32,342 nt of DNA from Pseudomonas lactucae (GCF_016937615.1 NZ_JAFHKI010000044.1:1-32342); one strand, 5' to 3'. Numbered from the stretch's first letter, positions 7,426 to 15,999 are shown. Notes: a model not told the origin generated them from the sequence alone. Numbers and translations: made by a program.

Positions 7426-10400
7426 TTAAAAACTCATCTGCCATTGGCCGGTCAGCGAATGGTTGCGGCTGTTGCTGCCCACTTCGCCTGTATAGCCAAG
7501 GCCCAGGCGATGGCGGGCGGATAAGCCCAAGTCCAGGCCCGCTTCCAGCAACAGGCTGTCCCGATCCAGGGCGCTGCCTTGCACATTGAACGCCGTGCCC
7601 CCGCCAGGAAAGCCTGGCCGGTGGTGCTGTCGACATCGCCATAGGTGTGCTTCCAGCCAACGCTGGCGCGGGGTGTGAGGCTGACGCTGTTGTCCAGCTG
7701 GCTCAGGTGCGCCAGGCGCAGGCCGAAGGTGCTGCTGAAGTTGTCCTGGGTCTGGCCCTTGACGTGTAACGCAGCGGCGCCGCCTTTTTCGTTATAGCCG
7801 TCGCGCTGGTAGCGCTGGTAGCCGAGGTTGGCGAACGGCTCTGCACTCAAGCGACCTGTGCCAAGGGCGTAGCCCAGTTCAGCAAAAGCTTGCTGGCTGT
7901 TGGCGTCATAGTCGCCTTTGGGGCGGTCGTTAAAACCATTGAAGGCCACCGTGCGTTTACTGTCGCCTTGGTGCCCGCTGTAGGCAGCACCCAGGCGCAA
8001 GGCCAGTGGGCCACTCTGGCGCAGGGCATAGACGCCGGCGTGCCAGCTGTCGACGCTGCCGTCCACACCGGTGGTGTCCAGGTCGGTCTTGAAATAACCC
8101 CCAGCACACCCAGGCGCCAGTTGCCGTCCAGCGCCCAATCGGCACCGAGCACTGTGCCGTTGGTGCGTTGGGTCAAACCGTTACTGCCGTGCTCGCCGTC
8201 GAGCTTGCCGTAGCTGCCGATACCTTGCAGCCACAGGCGGCCGCGGGCGTTCGGGTCATTGAGGTTGCGCACCTCGGCGGGTACGCCGGTGGCCGCCAGT
8301 GCGGGTGTGTCTTTGCCGTCCAGCCCCACCAGCAGTCCCGCACCGCCGCCCACCTGGTGCATGGCGGCGAGCATGCTGTTGCCCACTTGAGCACTGGCAT
8401 TGAGGGTGGCGCTGGTGAGGCTGGCAGTGCTGCTGCCCGCCAGTTGCTCGATGGCTGCACCGGCTGTGGCGGTGGTGATATTGAGCAGGGCGTTGTACAG
8501 CGGATTGTTCGTGCCCAGGCCCGCCAGGCTGCTGGCGGCGCTGGCACCGTTGGCGGTGCTGGCGAACTGGTTGAAGGCGATGTCGTTACGTGTGTACGTG
8601 AGACCGACCTGAGTGGCGCTGTAGTCCAGGGTTGGGATCAGGAAGGCGTAGTCGCTGGTGACCTTGCCAAACGTGCCGTTGATGCTGCCGGCTTGCAGCA
8701 CGCTGTAATGGCTTTGCCACGGGTAGGTGCCTTCGCCGGGGTTGACCGCCAGGGTCGCGCCATTAAGGTAAGCGGTGCCGCCGACCTTGATCGGTGCGCT
8801 ACTGCCGTCGGCGTTGACGCCATAGGCGAGGGTCGAGCTGCTGCCCATGCGCAAGTCACGGGTGATGGTGGCGGTGCCCAAGGCGGTGTTGGTCTGCAGG
8901 GTGCCGTTCACCAGCAGGCTGCCCACCGAGCCGCCGCCGGCATACACGCCGCCTGCATCGACCGTCACATTACCGGCAATGCCGCCTTGGTTGACCAGCT
9001 TGGCACCGCTGGAAATCTTGCCGCCGTCGCTGAAATCACCCTGGCCGGTCAACGTCCAGGTGCCTTGCTTGACCTCCAGCCATTCAAGGTTGCGGCTATC
9101 GCCAAAACTGCCCCCTGCGACGTCATCCAGGGTCAGTCGGTCGTAACCGCTGCCGCCGTCCACCGTGCCGATAAAGCGGCTGCCATTGCGCAAGATCAGG
9201 TGGTCGTCACCGCCGCCCAAGTCCAGGGCCAGGCCATTGCTGGCGCTGATCGTGCCGCTATTGATGACCGTGTCGGCGTAGTTGCCGACGAACTTCACGC
9301 CAAAGCCATCCAGGCCCTGAATCGTGCCGTGGTTCTCCAGGGTGGTAGCCGCGAGCCCCGGCCCGTCGCTGCCGTCGTCCACCAGGATGGCATTGTTGGC
9401 ACCACTGATCAGCGCGCCTTTGGCGTTGTAGATAGCGCCACCGCCCAAGGCGATCCCTTCGCTACCGTTGGCGAAGCCGTTCTTGTCGACACCCCCGGCG
9501 CCGACACCCTGGATGACGCCGTAGTTTTCGATATGGGCGATCCTGTCGATGTCCACACCGTCACCGTCGCCATCCGGTTGTAGCCCGGAGAACGCGCCGG
9601 TGATGGTGCCGTGGTTGATCACAGTGCCGTCGCCATCGGAACCAAAGCCCGAGCCGTTGCGGCCGATCACCGTGCCGTAGTTGGTCAGCGTGGCACCCTC
9701 GTCCGTGGTGATGCCATGGCGGCCACCGGAAATCAGGCCGTAATTGGTGACCGTCACGCCGCTGGCGGAGTCGATGTCCACGCCATCGAACTTGTCATCG
9801 CGGGAGAAGGTGTTGCCGGTGGAAATCTCGCCGTAGTTAGTGATAGAGGCGTTGGCGCCGGTCTTCATGCCGTCGCTGGCCTCCCCGCGAATCAAACCAC
9901 CGGCACGGTTGATGATGGTGGTGGTGACGTTGCTGCTGCGCAGCGCATCCAGGTCCAGCCCTTGGCCGGTGGCCGAGCGAATGGTGCCACTGTTGTCGAT
10001 CAGCACGCTGCCGCTGGCAAAGTTACTGTTGATGCGCAACGCATCATTGGCGCCTTGGATCACCCCGCCGGCGAGGTTGTAGATGCTGTACCTGCGCTCC
10101 CCGCTGACACTCCCCGAACTGTCGATACCCCGACCGCCACTGGAGACCAGCTTGCCCGCGTTAGTCACTACCACCCCTGCACCGCGGGTGCCGTCCTTGA
10201 GCGTCACCGCCACCCCAGAGGTTGTAATGCTGCCAGGCGCCGACGTGGTCAACGTATCACTGCCACCCAAGGTTTGCCCCTGGGTGGTAGGCGTGTCGAT
10301 CTGCAGGGTCTTGGCTGCGGCTGCTTCAATGAAACCGCCGCTGGCCAACAGGGTGATGGCGAGCGCGAGGCGTTGAGGACATGGGGGCATGCTGGACGAC

Positions 10401-10429
10401 CTTGTTATGGCAAGCGAGTCGACCTGCAT
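7426..10429 (-). pseudogene. Full-length autotransporter with two single-base frameshifts
   Basis: A classical type Va autotransporter broken by two -1 frameshifts. The better start is the ATG at 10388-10390 (AAGG upstream; signal peptide with ALAITLLASGGFIEAAAA); one at 10429 lacks a site. The beta-helix passenger (about 27-690) is made of repeats such as ITNYGEI, VTNYGLI, LTNYGTV, VINHGTI, followed by the helical linker (AIEQLAGSSTASLTSATLNA) and a barrel from about residue 717. Frame breaks occur at a C5 run at 8098-8102 (G5 on the coding strand; G6 would give GVLGGYFKTD) and at another at 7598-7602 (G6 would give LAGGTAFNVQG). With both restored the protein is 988 residues and ends GQWQMSF, stop at 7426-7428. 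As read, translation stops inside the barrel and no functional anchor is made. Confidence 0.85.
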
Positions 10430-10479
10430 AGCGGAGGGGAGTTGCAGGAATGTGTCGCAAAAATGACGATTAAAATGTC

Positions 10480-10617
10480 TGCATTAAATTGCATATTTTC
10501 AGATAACTGACGTCTATATCTGCATTTTAATGCGTATATAAGCCTATCTATTGATAAGAAATGCACTATATTGCAGTTGCTCCTCTCGTCGCCGCTTAGC
10601 AGGTGCACTAAATTGCA
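10480..10617. promoter_or_regulatory. Four evenly spaced palindromic operators upstream of hipA
   Basis: Four copies of a 14-base palindrome, consensus TGCAYTWWATTGCA: TGCATTAAATTGCA at 10480, TGCATTTTAATGCG at 10521, TGCACTATATTGCA at 10562 and TGCACTAAATTGCA at 10604. Start-to-start distances are 41, 41 and 42 bases, about four helical turns, so all face the same side of the DNA. The last covers the probable hipA start. HipB of E. coli represses its operon through four palindromic operators, so these are best read as autoregulatory HipB/HipA sites. The first lies 51 bases from the autotransporter open frame, so it may be co-regulated. The binding protein is inferred. Confidence 0.8.
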
Positions 10618-11953
10618 TAAAGACACCGCTTACTCTTTGACGCTGCAGATTTTCACCGCCGGGCTCTGGCGTGATGCTATGCGACTTGAGTTTCCTGAAC
10701 CGCAAAAAGGTTTTGTCGGGCCCTGCAGGTTTCATTACCGCCAGGATTATCTTGTCGATCACCTCGAAGATATCCAGCAGCCTTTCTGCACCGCTGTCAG
10801 TGCCCGGTTCCCACTGGATTGGGACGTTACAGTGCTCAAGTCAGCCCCCGCTTTTTTGCACGATATCGCGCCAGCCGGCGCGGCAAAGCGCTTTTTGATG
10901 CAGCGTCTTGCTCGTGAGAACCCCCAGGCCATCGATGTCGATTTGTTTTTGCTGGGGCGCAGTACGCCAGCGCCAATTGGCAACATGCGGATCAAGGAGT
11001 CCATACAAGCCCTGGGCGGTGAAATGCCGATGGGATTTGCACGGCATGATGTCATCAGTCGCGATAACCGCTTCCTGGAATATGCCTATGAACAAGGTGC
11101 TGCCATAGGCGGCGCTACCGGAGCAGGTGGCGAGGCACCGAAATTGTTGATGACCCAAGGCGTAGATGGCTTGTTGTACCCAGACGCGATCCTGAATGAC
11201 GATGACGTCGCTCAGCACTGGTTCATCAAGTTCGCGCGCAACCAGGCCACGCAGACTGATCAAGATATCCTGAGAAGCGAGTACCACTATTACCGGGCGC
11301 TTGAGTCTCTTGGCATCGAAACGGTTGCCACCGACGGGCTGGCGCTGGAAGAGGCGACAAAACCCAGTCTGTGGATGCATCGTTTTGATCGCAGGCTGGG
11401 TGAGGGCGGTGTTGAGCGGCTGGCCGTCGAGTCGATCTATTCCTTGGCCGGCGTGACGAACCCTGGCAGCTACATGGATCATCTGGAAGTGGTGAGGCTG
11501 TTGGTTGCTCAATGGCGAGCCGTGGGGCAAGAGGACCAAGTCGCAGATCTGGTTGCAGAGTACCTGCGCCGGGATTTGTTGAATAAAGTGCTGGGTAATT
11601 CGGATAACCACGGTCGTAATACGTCGATCATCCGAGAACCCGAAGCGCTGCGCCTAGCCCCCATTTATGATTTGGCGCCCATGGTAATGGATGCTGAAGC
11701 AGTCACTCGAACCACCAAATGGCCCAAACCCTTGGAAATCGCCGGGGATATCAATTGGAGAGCGGTATGCGAGGCTCTGGCCGACCTCGTCGACCCCGAG
11801 CAGAGCTTTGAAAGCCTGCGACAAACAGCCGAGCACCTGCGCGCATTACCGGATCTTCTGGTGGCCAGTGGCGTGCCCGCTGTGACCTTGAATCACCCAA
11901 GCATCCCATTAGGGAAACTGGACCTGCGCCTCAAACAGTGGGGGTTGAGATGA
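10613..11953 (+). CDS. HipA-family serine/threonine kinase toxin
   Basis: About 446 residues from a TTG start, the normal HipA length. Visible parts: N-terminal HipA_N1-like domain (TLQIFTAGLW ... GPCRFHYRQDYL), the glycine-rich phosphate loop AIGGATGAGGEAPKLL, the nucleotide-site lysine in HWFIKFAR, and SLWMHRFDR. The catalytic loop is LLNKVLGNSDNHGRNTSII (D, H and N in place), followed by the metal-binding LAPIYDLAP. HipA kinases phosphorylate aminoacyl-tRNA synthetases and slow growth; the target here is unknown. The TTG at 10613 was chosen because AGG lies 9 bases upstream and the N-terminal HipA motif precedes the first ATG (10679); TTG 10571 or 10637 are alternatives. The toxin precedes its antitoxin, the reverse of E. 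coli hipBA, and overlaps it by 4 bases (ATGA). Confidence 0.85.
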   Translation: MHKDTAYSLTLQIFTAGLWRDAMRLEFPEPQKGFVGPCRFHYRQDYLVDHLEDIQQPFCTAVSARFPLDWDVTVLKSAPAFLHDIAPAGAAKRFLMQRLARENPQAIDVDLFLLGRSTPAPIGNMRIKESIQALGGEMPMGFARHDVISRDNRFLEYAYEQGAAIGGATGAGGEAPKLLMTQGVDGLLYPDAILNDDDVAQHWFIKFARNQATQTDQDILRSEYHYYRALESLGIETVATDGLALEEATKPSLWMHRFDRRLGEGGVERLAVESIYSLAGVTNPGSYMDHLEVVRLLVAQWRAVGQEDQVADLVAEYLRRDLLNKVLGNSDNHGRNTSIIREPEALRLAPIYDLAPMVMDAEAVTRTTKWPKPLEIAGDINWRAVCEALADLVDPEQSFESLRQTAEHLRALPDLLVASGVPAVTLNHPSIPLGKLDLRLKQWGLR

Positions 11954-12228
11954 CGATCAGCATGGACGCCCGTGCGCTGTTGATCGGCAGCGTCGAACAA
12001 GGCTTGGCCGATGGCTCGCTCGAGCTGGGCGCCGCCGTACGCCGCCTGCGCACCGAAGTGACCGGCCTGCACCAAAGCCAGTTCGCCAGAATGTGCAAAA
12101 TTTCGGTGCGCACCCTGGTGCATATCGAACATGGCGAGGGCAACCCAACCCTGAAATCGCTGAATGCCGTATTTCGGCCCTTCGGTTTGCAGATGGGCGT
12201 GATCAAGGTACGGCGCAACAGACTCTGA
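11950..12228 (+). CDS. HipB-like Xre antitoxin
   Basis: 92 residues with one Cro/C1-type helix-turn-helix (about residues 28-82): LHQSQFARMCKISVRTLVHI followed by EHGEGNPTLKSLNAVFRPFG, the typical HipB end. It should bind and neutralise the HipA kinase and repress the operon through the four upstream palindromes; this is inferred from family and position. The ATG overlaps the hipA stop as ATGA with a GGGGG tract upstream, so translation is coupled. An in-frame GTG 12 bases earlier is a weaker alternative. It ends only 3 bases from the convergent ABC permease gene, leaving no room for a terminator between them. Confidence 0.88.
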   Translation: MTISMDARALLIGSVEQGLADGSLELGAAVRRLRTEVTGLHQSQFARMCKISVRTLVHIEHGEGNPTLKSLNAVFRPFGLQMGVIKVRRNRL

Positions 12229-12231
12229 CCG

Positions 12232-13002
12232 TCAACCGCGCCGCACGTAGCCCTTGCCGAAATGCCGCTCCATCCGCGCCTGGATCAGTTCCAGGCCCAG
12301 GGACATCACCCAGTAAATGATCGCCGCCGTGGTGAGCATCTCGATGTAGCGGTAGCTTGAGCGTCCGTAGGATTGCGCCAGGAACATCACTTCCCACACG
12401 CCCATCACCGAGATCAGCGACGAGTCTTTGAGCATCGAGATGAACTGGTTGGTGGCCGGCGGAATAATCGTGCGCATGGCCTGGGGTAGGGTGACGTGCC
12501 AGAAGATCGTACTGTCGCGCATGCCCAGCGCCAGGGCGGCTTCGCGCTGGCCGTGGGGCACGCCGAGGATACCGGCGCGGAAAATTTCGCTCAGGTAGGC
12601 GCCGTAATTCAGCGACAGCGCGATGATCCCGGCGACGATGGCGCCCGGTACCAGGCCCAGTTGCGGCAAGCCCAGGTAGATCAGCAGGATCTGGATCAGC
12701 AGCGGCGTGCCGCGAAAGAACGAGGCGTAGAATGTGGCAATGCCAAACGCTACCGCGCTTTTCGACAGGCGCCCCAGGGCGGTGATAAAGCCCAGCACCG
12801 ACGATGCGGCAATCGCGCACAGGCACAAGAACACGGTCAGCGCCGCGCCTTGCAGGAAGCCATTGGGCGCCAGGTGCAGGCCGACCAGGTTGGGCAGCTT
12901 GTCGAGGATGATCGAGAACTTCAGGTCAAAGCTCAGGAAAAAACCGGCAAACAGGGCGAACAGCGCCGTCCAGGTCAGGTAAAGCCGTATGCGAAAGCTC
13001 AT
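12232..13002 (-). CDS. Amino-acid ABC transporter permease (HisM/GltK-like)
   Basis: 256 residues of a polar-amino-acid ABC permease. About five hydrophobic segments are visible: near the N-terminus (WTALFALFAGFFL), about residues 57-80, the SFFRGTPLLIQILLIYLGLP segment, GAIVAGIIALSLNYGAYLSE, and a C-terminal one. The ATPase-docking EAA loop reads EAALALGMRDSTIFWHVTLP. The ATG at 13002 overlaps the TGA of the binding-protein gene (ATGA), so the two are translationally coupled; the longer in-frame start (residue -8) has no support. No ATP-binding subunit is encoded here, so the transporter must borrow one from elsewhere or its gene has been lost. The transported amino acid cannot be read from the sequence. 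Confidence 0.9.
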   Translation of the reverse strand: MSFRIRLYLTWTALFALFAGFFLSFDLKFSIILDKLPNLVGLHLAPNGFLQGAALTVFLCLCAIAASSVLGFITALGRLSKSAVAFGIATFYASFFRGTPLLIQILLIYLGLPQLGLVPGAIVAGIIALSLNYGAYLSEIFRAGILGVPHGQREAALALGMRDSTIFWHVTLPQAMRTIIPPATNQFISMLKDSSLISVMGVWEVMFLAQSYGRSSYRYIEMLTTAAIIYWVMSLGLELIQARMERHFGKGYVRRG

Positions 13003-13829
13003 TGGCTGATATCGGCGCCGATCCATTTCTGCGACAGCATGCTCAAGGTGCCGTCCTGTTTCAGCTGGGCGAAGACTTCACGCACCTTGCTGTCCCATTG
13101 TGGGTCGCCTTTTTCGATGGCCACCGAGTTGGGCTCCGAGTACAGCGGCTCGCCGGCCAGCTTGAAGCGCTTGTCCTGACTCAGGCGCGGCTGGGCCGTG
13201 ACCAGGTTGGTGAGGATCGCATCCAGGCGCACGCCGGCACCCAGGCCCAGGTCCTGGAACGCCACGTTGTCGGTGTCGTAGGGGGCTATCTGTACATTCT
13301 CGAACGGGTATCGCAGTTGCTTGTCTTCGGCGCCTTCGATCACCAGGTTCTTGTTCAGGTAGCTTTCATAGCTGGAGGCGCTGGTGAGGCCGACTTTCTT
13401 GCCGCTCAGGTCCGCAGCGTTGTGGATGCGATCGTCCGTGGCGTTGACCACGATCACGGCGGGGGAGGCGTAGTACTCCACCGGGAAATCAAACACCTCG
13501 GCGCGGGCCTTGCTCGGGGTCATCGAGCAGATGCAAATGTCGTAGCGCCCGCTCCAGCGGCCGGCGGCGATCACGTCCCATGATGGCGTTTCCAGGCGCA
13601 GCTTCACGCCCAGCTTTTGCGCCACAGCCTTGGCCACGTCGACGTCGAAGCCATCGAGTTGGTTCTGGTCGTTGAGGAAGGAAAACGGCGGATAGCTTTC
13701 CATCAGCACGCCGACCAGTTCTTTCTTTTGCTCGACACGATCCAGCGTGGCACCGCCAAAGGCTTGGGTAGAAGCAGCCAGCATCGTCAGGCCCAGGGCC
13801 AGTAGCGGTTTAAGTTTCAAAATCGACAC
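12999..13829 (-). CDS. Amino-acid ABC transporter periplasmic binding protein
   Basis: 276 residues, family 3 solute-binding protein. A Sec signal peptide (about 1-23, ending STQA) precedes the mature protein. The lobe-1 pattern ELVGVLMESYPPFSFLND and GFDVDVAKAVAQKLGVKL is typical, as are DICICSMTPSKARAEVFDF and the C-terminal VREVFAQLKQDGTLSMLSQKW. It delivers an amino acid to the permease encoded downstream. Divergent from the homocysteine S-methyltransferase gene with about 90 bases between them, which hints at a sulfur amino acid such as methionine or S-methylmethionine, but this is inference from position only. Confidence 0.9.
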   Translation of the reverse strand: MSILKLKPLLALGLTMLAASTQAFGGATLDRVEQKKELVGVLMESYPPFSFLNDQNQLDGFDVDVAKAVAQKLGVKLRLETPSWDVIAAGRWSGRYDICICSMTPSKARAEVFDFPVEYYASPAVIVVNATDDRIHNAADLSGKKVGLTSASSYESYLNKNLVIEGAEDKQLRYPFENVQIAPYDTDNVAFQDLGLGAGVRLDAILTNLVTAQPRLSQDKRFKLAGEPLYSEPNSVAIEKGDPQWDSKVREVFAQLKQDGTLSMLSQKWIGADISQ

Positions 13830-13888
13830 CTGAATAAAAAAGAGGTTGTTATTAACCGGGTGGTACGCATTAAATAGTTATAAGAACG

Positions 13889-13922
13889 ACTCTCATAGTG
13901 AGTTATTTTCATAAGCTTATGA
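13889..13922. promoter_or_regulatory. Dyads in the divergent ABC transporter / methyltransferase region
   Basis: A perfect 14-base palindrome TCATAAGCTTATGA (13909-13922) contains the likely methyltransferase ATG, and an imperfect dyad ACTCTCATAGTGAGT (13889-13903) lies just before it. Both sit between two divergent genes and could be operator sites. No bound protein can be named. Confidence 0.35.
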
Positions 13923-14833
13923 GTAAAAAGAATATGGCCGCAGAAACTGTAATTCTCGATGGCGGCATGGGCCGTGAACTGCAACGCCGTGGCGCACCGT
14001 TCCGCCAGCCGGAGTGGTCGGCGCTGGCCCTGAGCGAAGCGCCGCAGGCAGTGGAGGCCGTGCACGCAGCCTATATCGACAGCGGCGCCAACGTGATCAC
14101 CAGCAACAGCTACGCGGTGGTGCCGTTCCATATCGGTGAGGCGCGGTTTGCCGCCGAAGGCCAGGCACTGGCGGCACTGGCGGGGGAGTTGGCGCGACGT
14201 GCGGTGGACGCTTCCGGCAAGGCCGTGCGTGTGGCCGGGTCGCTGCCGCCGCTGTTTGGCTCCTATCGCCCTGACCTGTTTAAGGCTGAGCGCGTCACCG
14301 AACTGCTGACACCGCTGGTGCGGGGCCTGGCACCGCATGTCGATCTGTGGCTGGCCGAAACCCAGAGTTCAATTGCCGAGGCGCGGGCGATCCAGGCCGG
14401 TTTACCGGCGGATGGCAAGCCGTTCTGGCTGTCGTTTACCTTGAAAGACGAAGACACCGACGACGTACCGCGCCTGCGTTCGGGCGAGCCCGTGGCGCAG
14501 GCGGCCGAGGCGGCTGCGCAATTGGGCGTGCAGGTATTGCTGTTCAACTGCAGCCAGCCGGAAGTGATCGGCGCGGCCATCGACGCGGCGCGTGACACCT
14601 TCGCGCGATTGGGCGTGGCGATCCAGATCGGTGCCTACGCCAACGCCTTCCCGCCGCAGCCCAAGGAAGCCACGGCCAACGATGGCCTGGACCCGCTGCG
14701 CGACGACCTCGACCCGCCGGGTTATCTGCATTGGGCTGCTGATTGGAAAGCCCGCGGCGCCAGTCATCTGGGCGGCTGCTGCGGCATCGGGCCAGAGCAC
14801 ATTGCGGTGCTGGCCCAGCGCCTGAGCAACTGA
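13919..14833 (+). CDS. Homocysteine S-methyltransferase family protein
   Basis: 304 residues. It starts with the family pattern TVILDGGMGRELQRRGAP and carries the three zinc-binding cysteines, C211 in LFNCSQPE and C287-C288 in LGGCCGIGPEHI. Members move a methyl group to homocysteine from S-methylmethionine, S-adenosylmethionine or betaine; the donor cannot be told here. The ATG at 13919 is the middle of three options (GTG 13898, ATG 13934), none with a strong ribosome binding site, so the start is uncertain. The gene faces away from an amino-acid ABC binding protein and permease, as E. coli mmuM is paired with a transporter, which favours S-methylmethionine use. A partial REP follows its stop. 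Confidence 0.88.
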   Translation: MSKKNMAAETVILDGGMGRELQRRGAPFRQPEWSALALSEAPQAVEAVHAAYIDSGANVITSNSYAVVPFHIGEARFAAEGQALAALAGELARRAVDASGKAVRVAGSLPPLFGSYRPDLFKAERVTELLTPLVRGLAPHVDLWLAETQSSIAEARAIQAGLPADGKPFWLSFTLKDEDTDDVPRLRSGEPVAQAAEAAAQLGVQVLLFNCSQPEVIGAAIDAARDTFARLGVAIQIGAYANAFPPQPKEATANDGLDPLRDDLDPPGYLHWAADWKARGASHLGGCCGIGPEHIAVLAQRLSN

Positions 14834-14842
14834 CTTCCCACT

Positions 14843-14863
14843 GATCAAAACTGTGGGAGGGGT
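14843..14863. repeat. Partial REP-type repeat
   Basis: GATCAAAACTGTGGGAGGGG matches one half of the REP at 45-76 (reverse strand) but the central GCTTGC palindrome is missing. It lies between two convergent genes. Confidence 0.5.
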
Positions 14864-14864
14864 G

Positions 14865-15542
14865 TTAAATCTGGGTACGGCACTCGGCCAGCGTTTTCAG
14901 CTGGCCAGAACCCGCCTGGTTCGCCTCCGACAGCCACGCCTCGAACCCCCCTCCTACCGCTGGCCATTCCGAATCCAGAATCGAATACCACGCCGTATCA
15001 CGGTTCTGCCCCTTGACCACCATGTGCTGACGAAACACCCCCTCAAACGAGAAACCCAGCCGCTCGGCCGCGTATTTGGAGCGCGCATTGCCGTTGTTGC
15101 ACTTCCACTCCAGGCGACGGTAACCCTGGTCGAACGCGTACTTGGCCAGCAGGTACACCGCCTCGGTGCTTTTCGGCGAGCGCTGCATCGGCGCGCCGAA
15201 GGTGACGTGGCCGATTTCGATACGGCCCTGGGCCGGTACGATCGACATCAGGCTGAGGATGCCTTGCACCTCGCCTGTCGCGCGGTCGACCACGCTGAAG
15301 AAGTACGGGTCGACATGGGTCGCATGGTTGTTCAGCCAGGCATCGAATGCACTGCGCTCGGCAAACGGTCCGTAGGGCAAATAGTCCCACAGCTTGGGGT
15401 CGGCGCCGGGGCCTTCGAGGGCTTGCCAGAGTTGATCGGCGTGGCGCGCGGGGTCGAGTTTTTCCAGGCGGATAAAACGCCCTTCGAGCAGTTGAGCCGA
15501 CGGCGCCGGGGCGCCTTTCCAGTGGGCGAGGGAAGTGGACAT
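14865..15542 (-). CDS. GNAT N-acetyltransferase (RimJ/RimL-like)
   Basis: 225 residues of a RimJ/RimL-type GNAT fold: GRFIRLEKLDPARHADQLWQ at the N-terminus, the central strands GEVQGILSLMSIVPAQGRIE, and the acetyl-CoA region with RSPKSTEAVYLLAKYAFDQG and NGNARSKYAAERLGFSFEG. It should transfer acetyl from acetyl-CoA to an amine; the substrate is unknown. AAGGAG lies 6 bases before the ATG. It is the last gene of a three-gene operon (PaiB-like, GNAT, GNAT) and starts 10 bases after the previous stop. The bacterial paiA gene for a polyamine acetyltransferase is paired with paiB, so polyamine acetylation is a reasonable guess for one of the two GNATs. Confidence 0.88.
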   Translation of the reverse strand: MSTSLAHWKGAPAPSAQLLEGRFIRLEKLDPARHADQLWQALEGPGADPKLWDYLPYGPFAERSAFDAWLNNHATHVDPYFFSVVDRATGEVQGILSLMSIVPAQGRIEIGHVTFGAPMQRSPKSTEAVYLLAKYAFDQGYRRLEWKCNNGNARSKYAAERLGFSFEGVFRQHMVVKGQNRDTAWYSILDSEWPAVGGGFEAWLSEANQAGSGQLKTLAECRTQI

Positions 15543-15552
15543 GCTGCGCTCC

Positions 15553-15999
15553 TTAAAGACCTTTGCGAAATTGGATGAAACCCGGGCGTTCGGCGATGCG
15601 TTCGTACAGCTGGATCGCGGTGGCGTTGGTCTCGTGGGTCAGCCAATGCACCTTACAGCAGCCATCGGCCTTGGCGGTGGCGTACACGAACTCGATCAGT
15701 TTGCGACCAACCCCGGTGCCGCGCTGGGCCGGGTCCACCAGCAGGTCTTGCAGGTAGCAGGAGTTCTCAATGCTCCAGTTGGAGCGGTGGTAGATGAAGT
15801 TGACCATGCCCACCGCCTTGCCATCCTGCCAGGCCAGCGCCGAATGGGTCGGCTCGCTGGCATCGATCAGGCGTTGCCAGGTGCTTTGGCTCACGGCGTC
15901 CGGTAACTGGGTGTTGTAGAACGTCAAATACGCCTGCCACAACGGCAGCCAGGCGGCATGGTCGGCGGCGGTAACGAGACGGATGTCGATCGGGCTCAT
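15553..15999 (-). CDS. GNAT N-acetyltransferase, small
   Basis: 148 residues, a minimal GNAT domain. The acetyl-CoA pyrophosphate loop is visible as LLVDPAQRGTGVGRKLIEFV (about 88-107), followed by WLTHETNATAIQLYERIAER. It resembles small diamine/aminoglycoside-like acetyltransferases, but the substrate cannot be told. The ATG overlaps the stop of the PaiB-like gene (ATGA) and AAGGAG is upstream, so the two are translationally coupled. Together with the next gene it gives the operon two different acetyltransferases. Confidence 0.88.
   Translation of the reverse strand: MSPIDIRLVTAADHAAWLPLWQAYLTFYNTQLPDAVSQSTWQRLIDASEPTHSALAWQDGKAVGMVNFIYHRSNWSIENSCYLQDLLVDPAQRGTGVGRKLIEFVYATAKADGCCKVHWLTHETNATAIQLYERIAERPGFIQFRKGL

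Noticed and set aside
7598..8102. Programmed ribosomal frameshifting at the G5 tracts
   Set aside because: The sites TGGGGGT and CGGGGGC do not fit the XXXYYYZ slippery pattern, and two such events in one barrel domain would leave almost no product. One missing G at each tract is simpler.
8168..9583. A 471-codon frame antisense to the autotransporter passenger
   Set aside because: Repetitive passenger DNA gives a long open antisense frame; no start signal or family pattern.
10004..10429. CRISPR or tandem DNA repeat in the autotransporter passenger
   Set aside because: The periodicity is at protein level (NYG/NHG beta-helix turns); the DNA repeats are degenerate and have no spacer structure.
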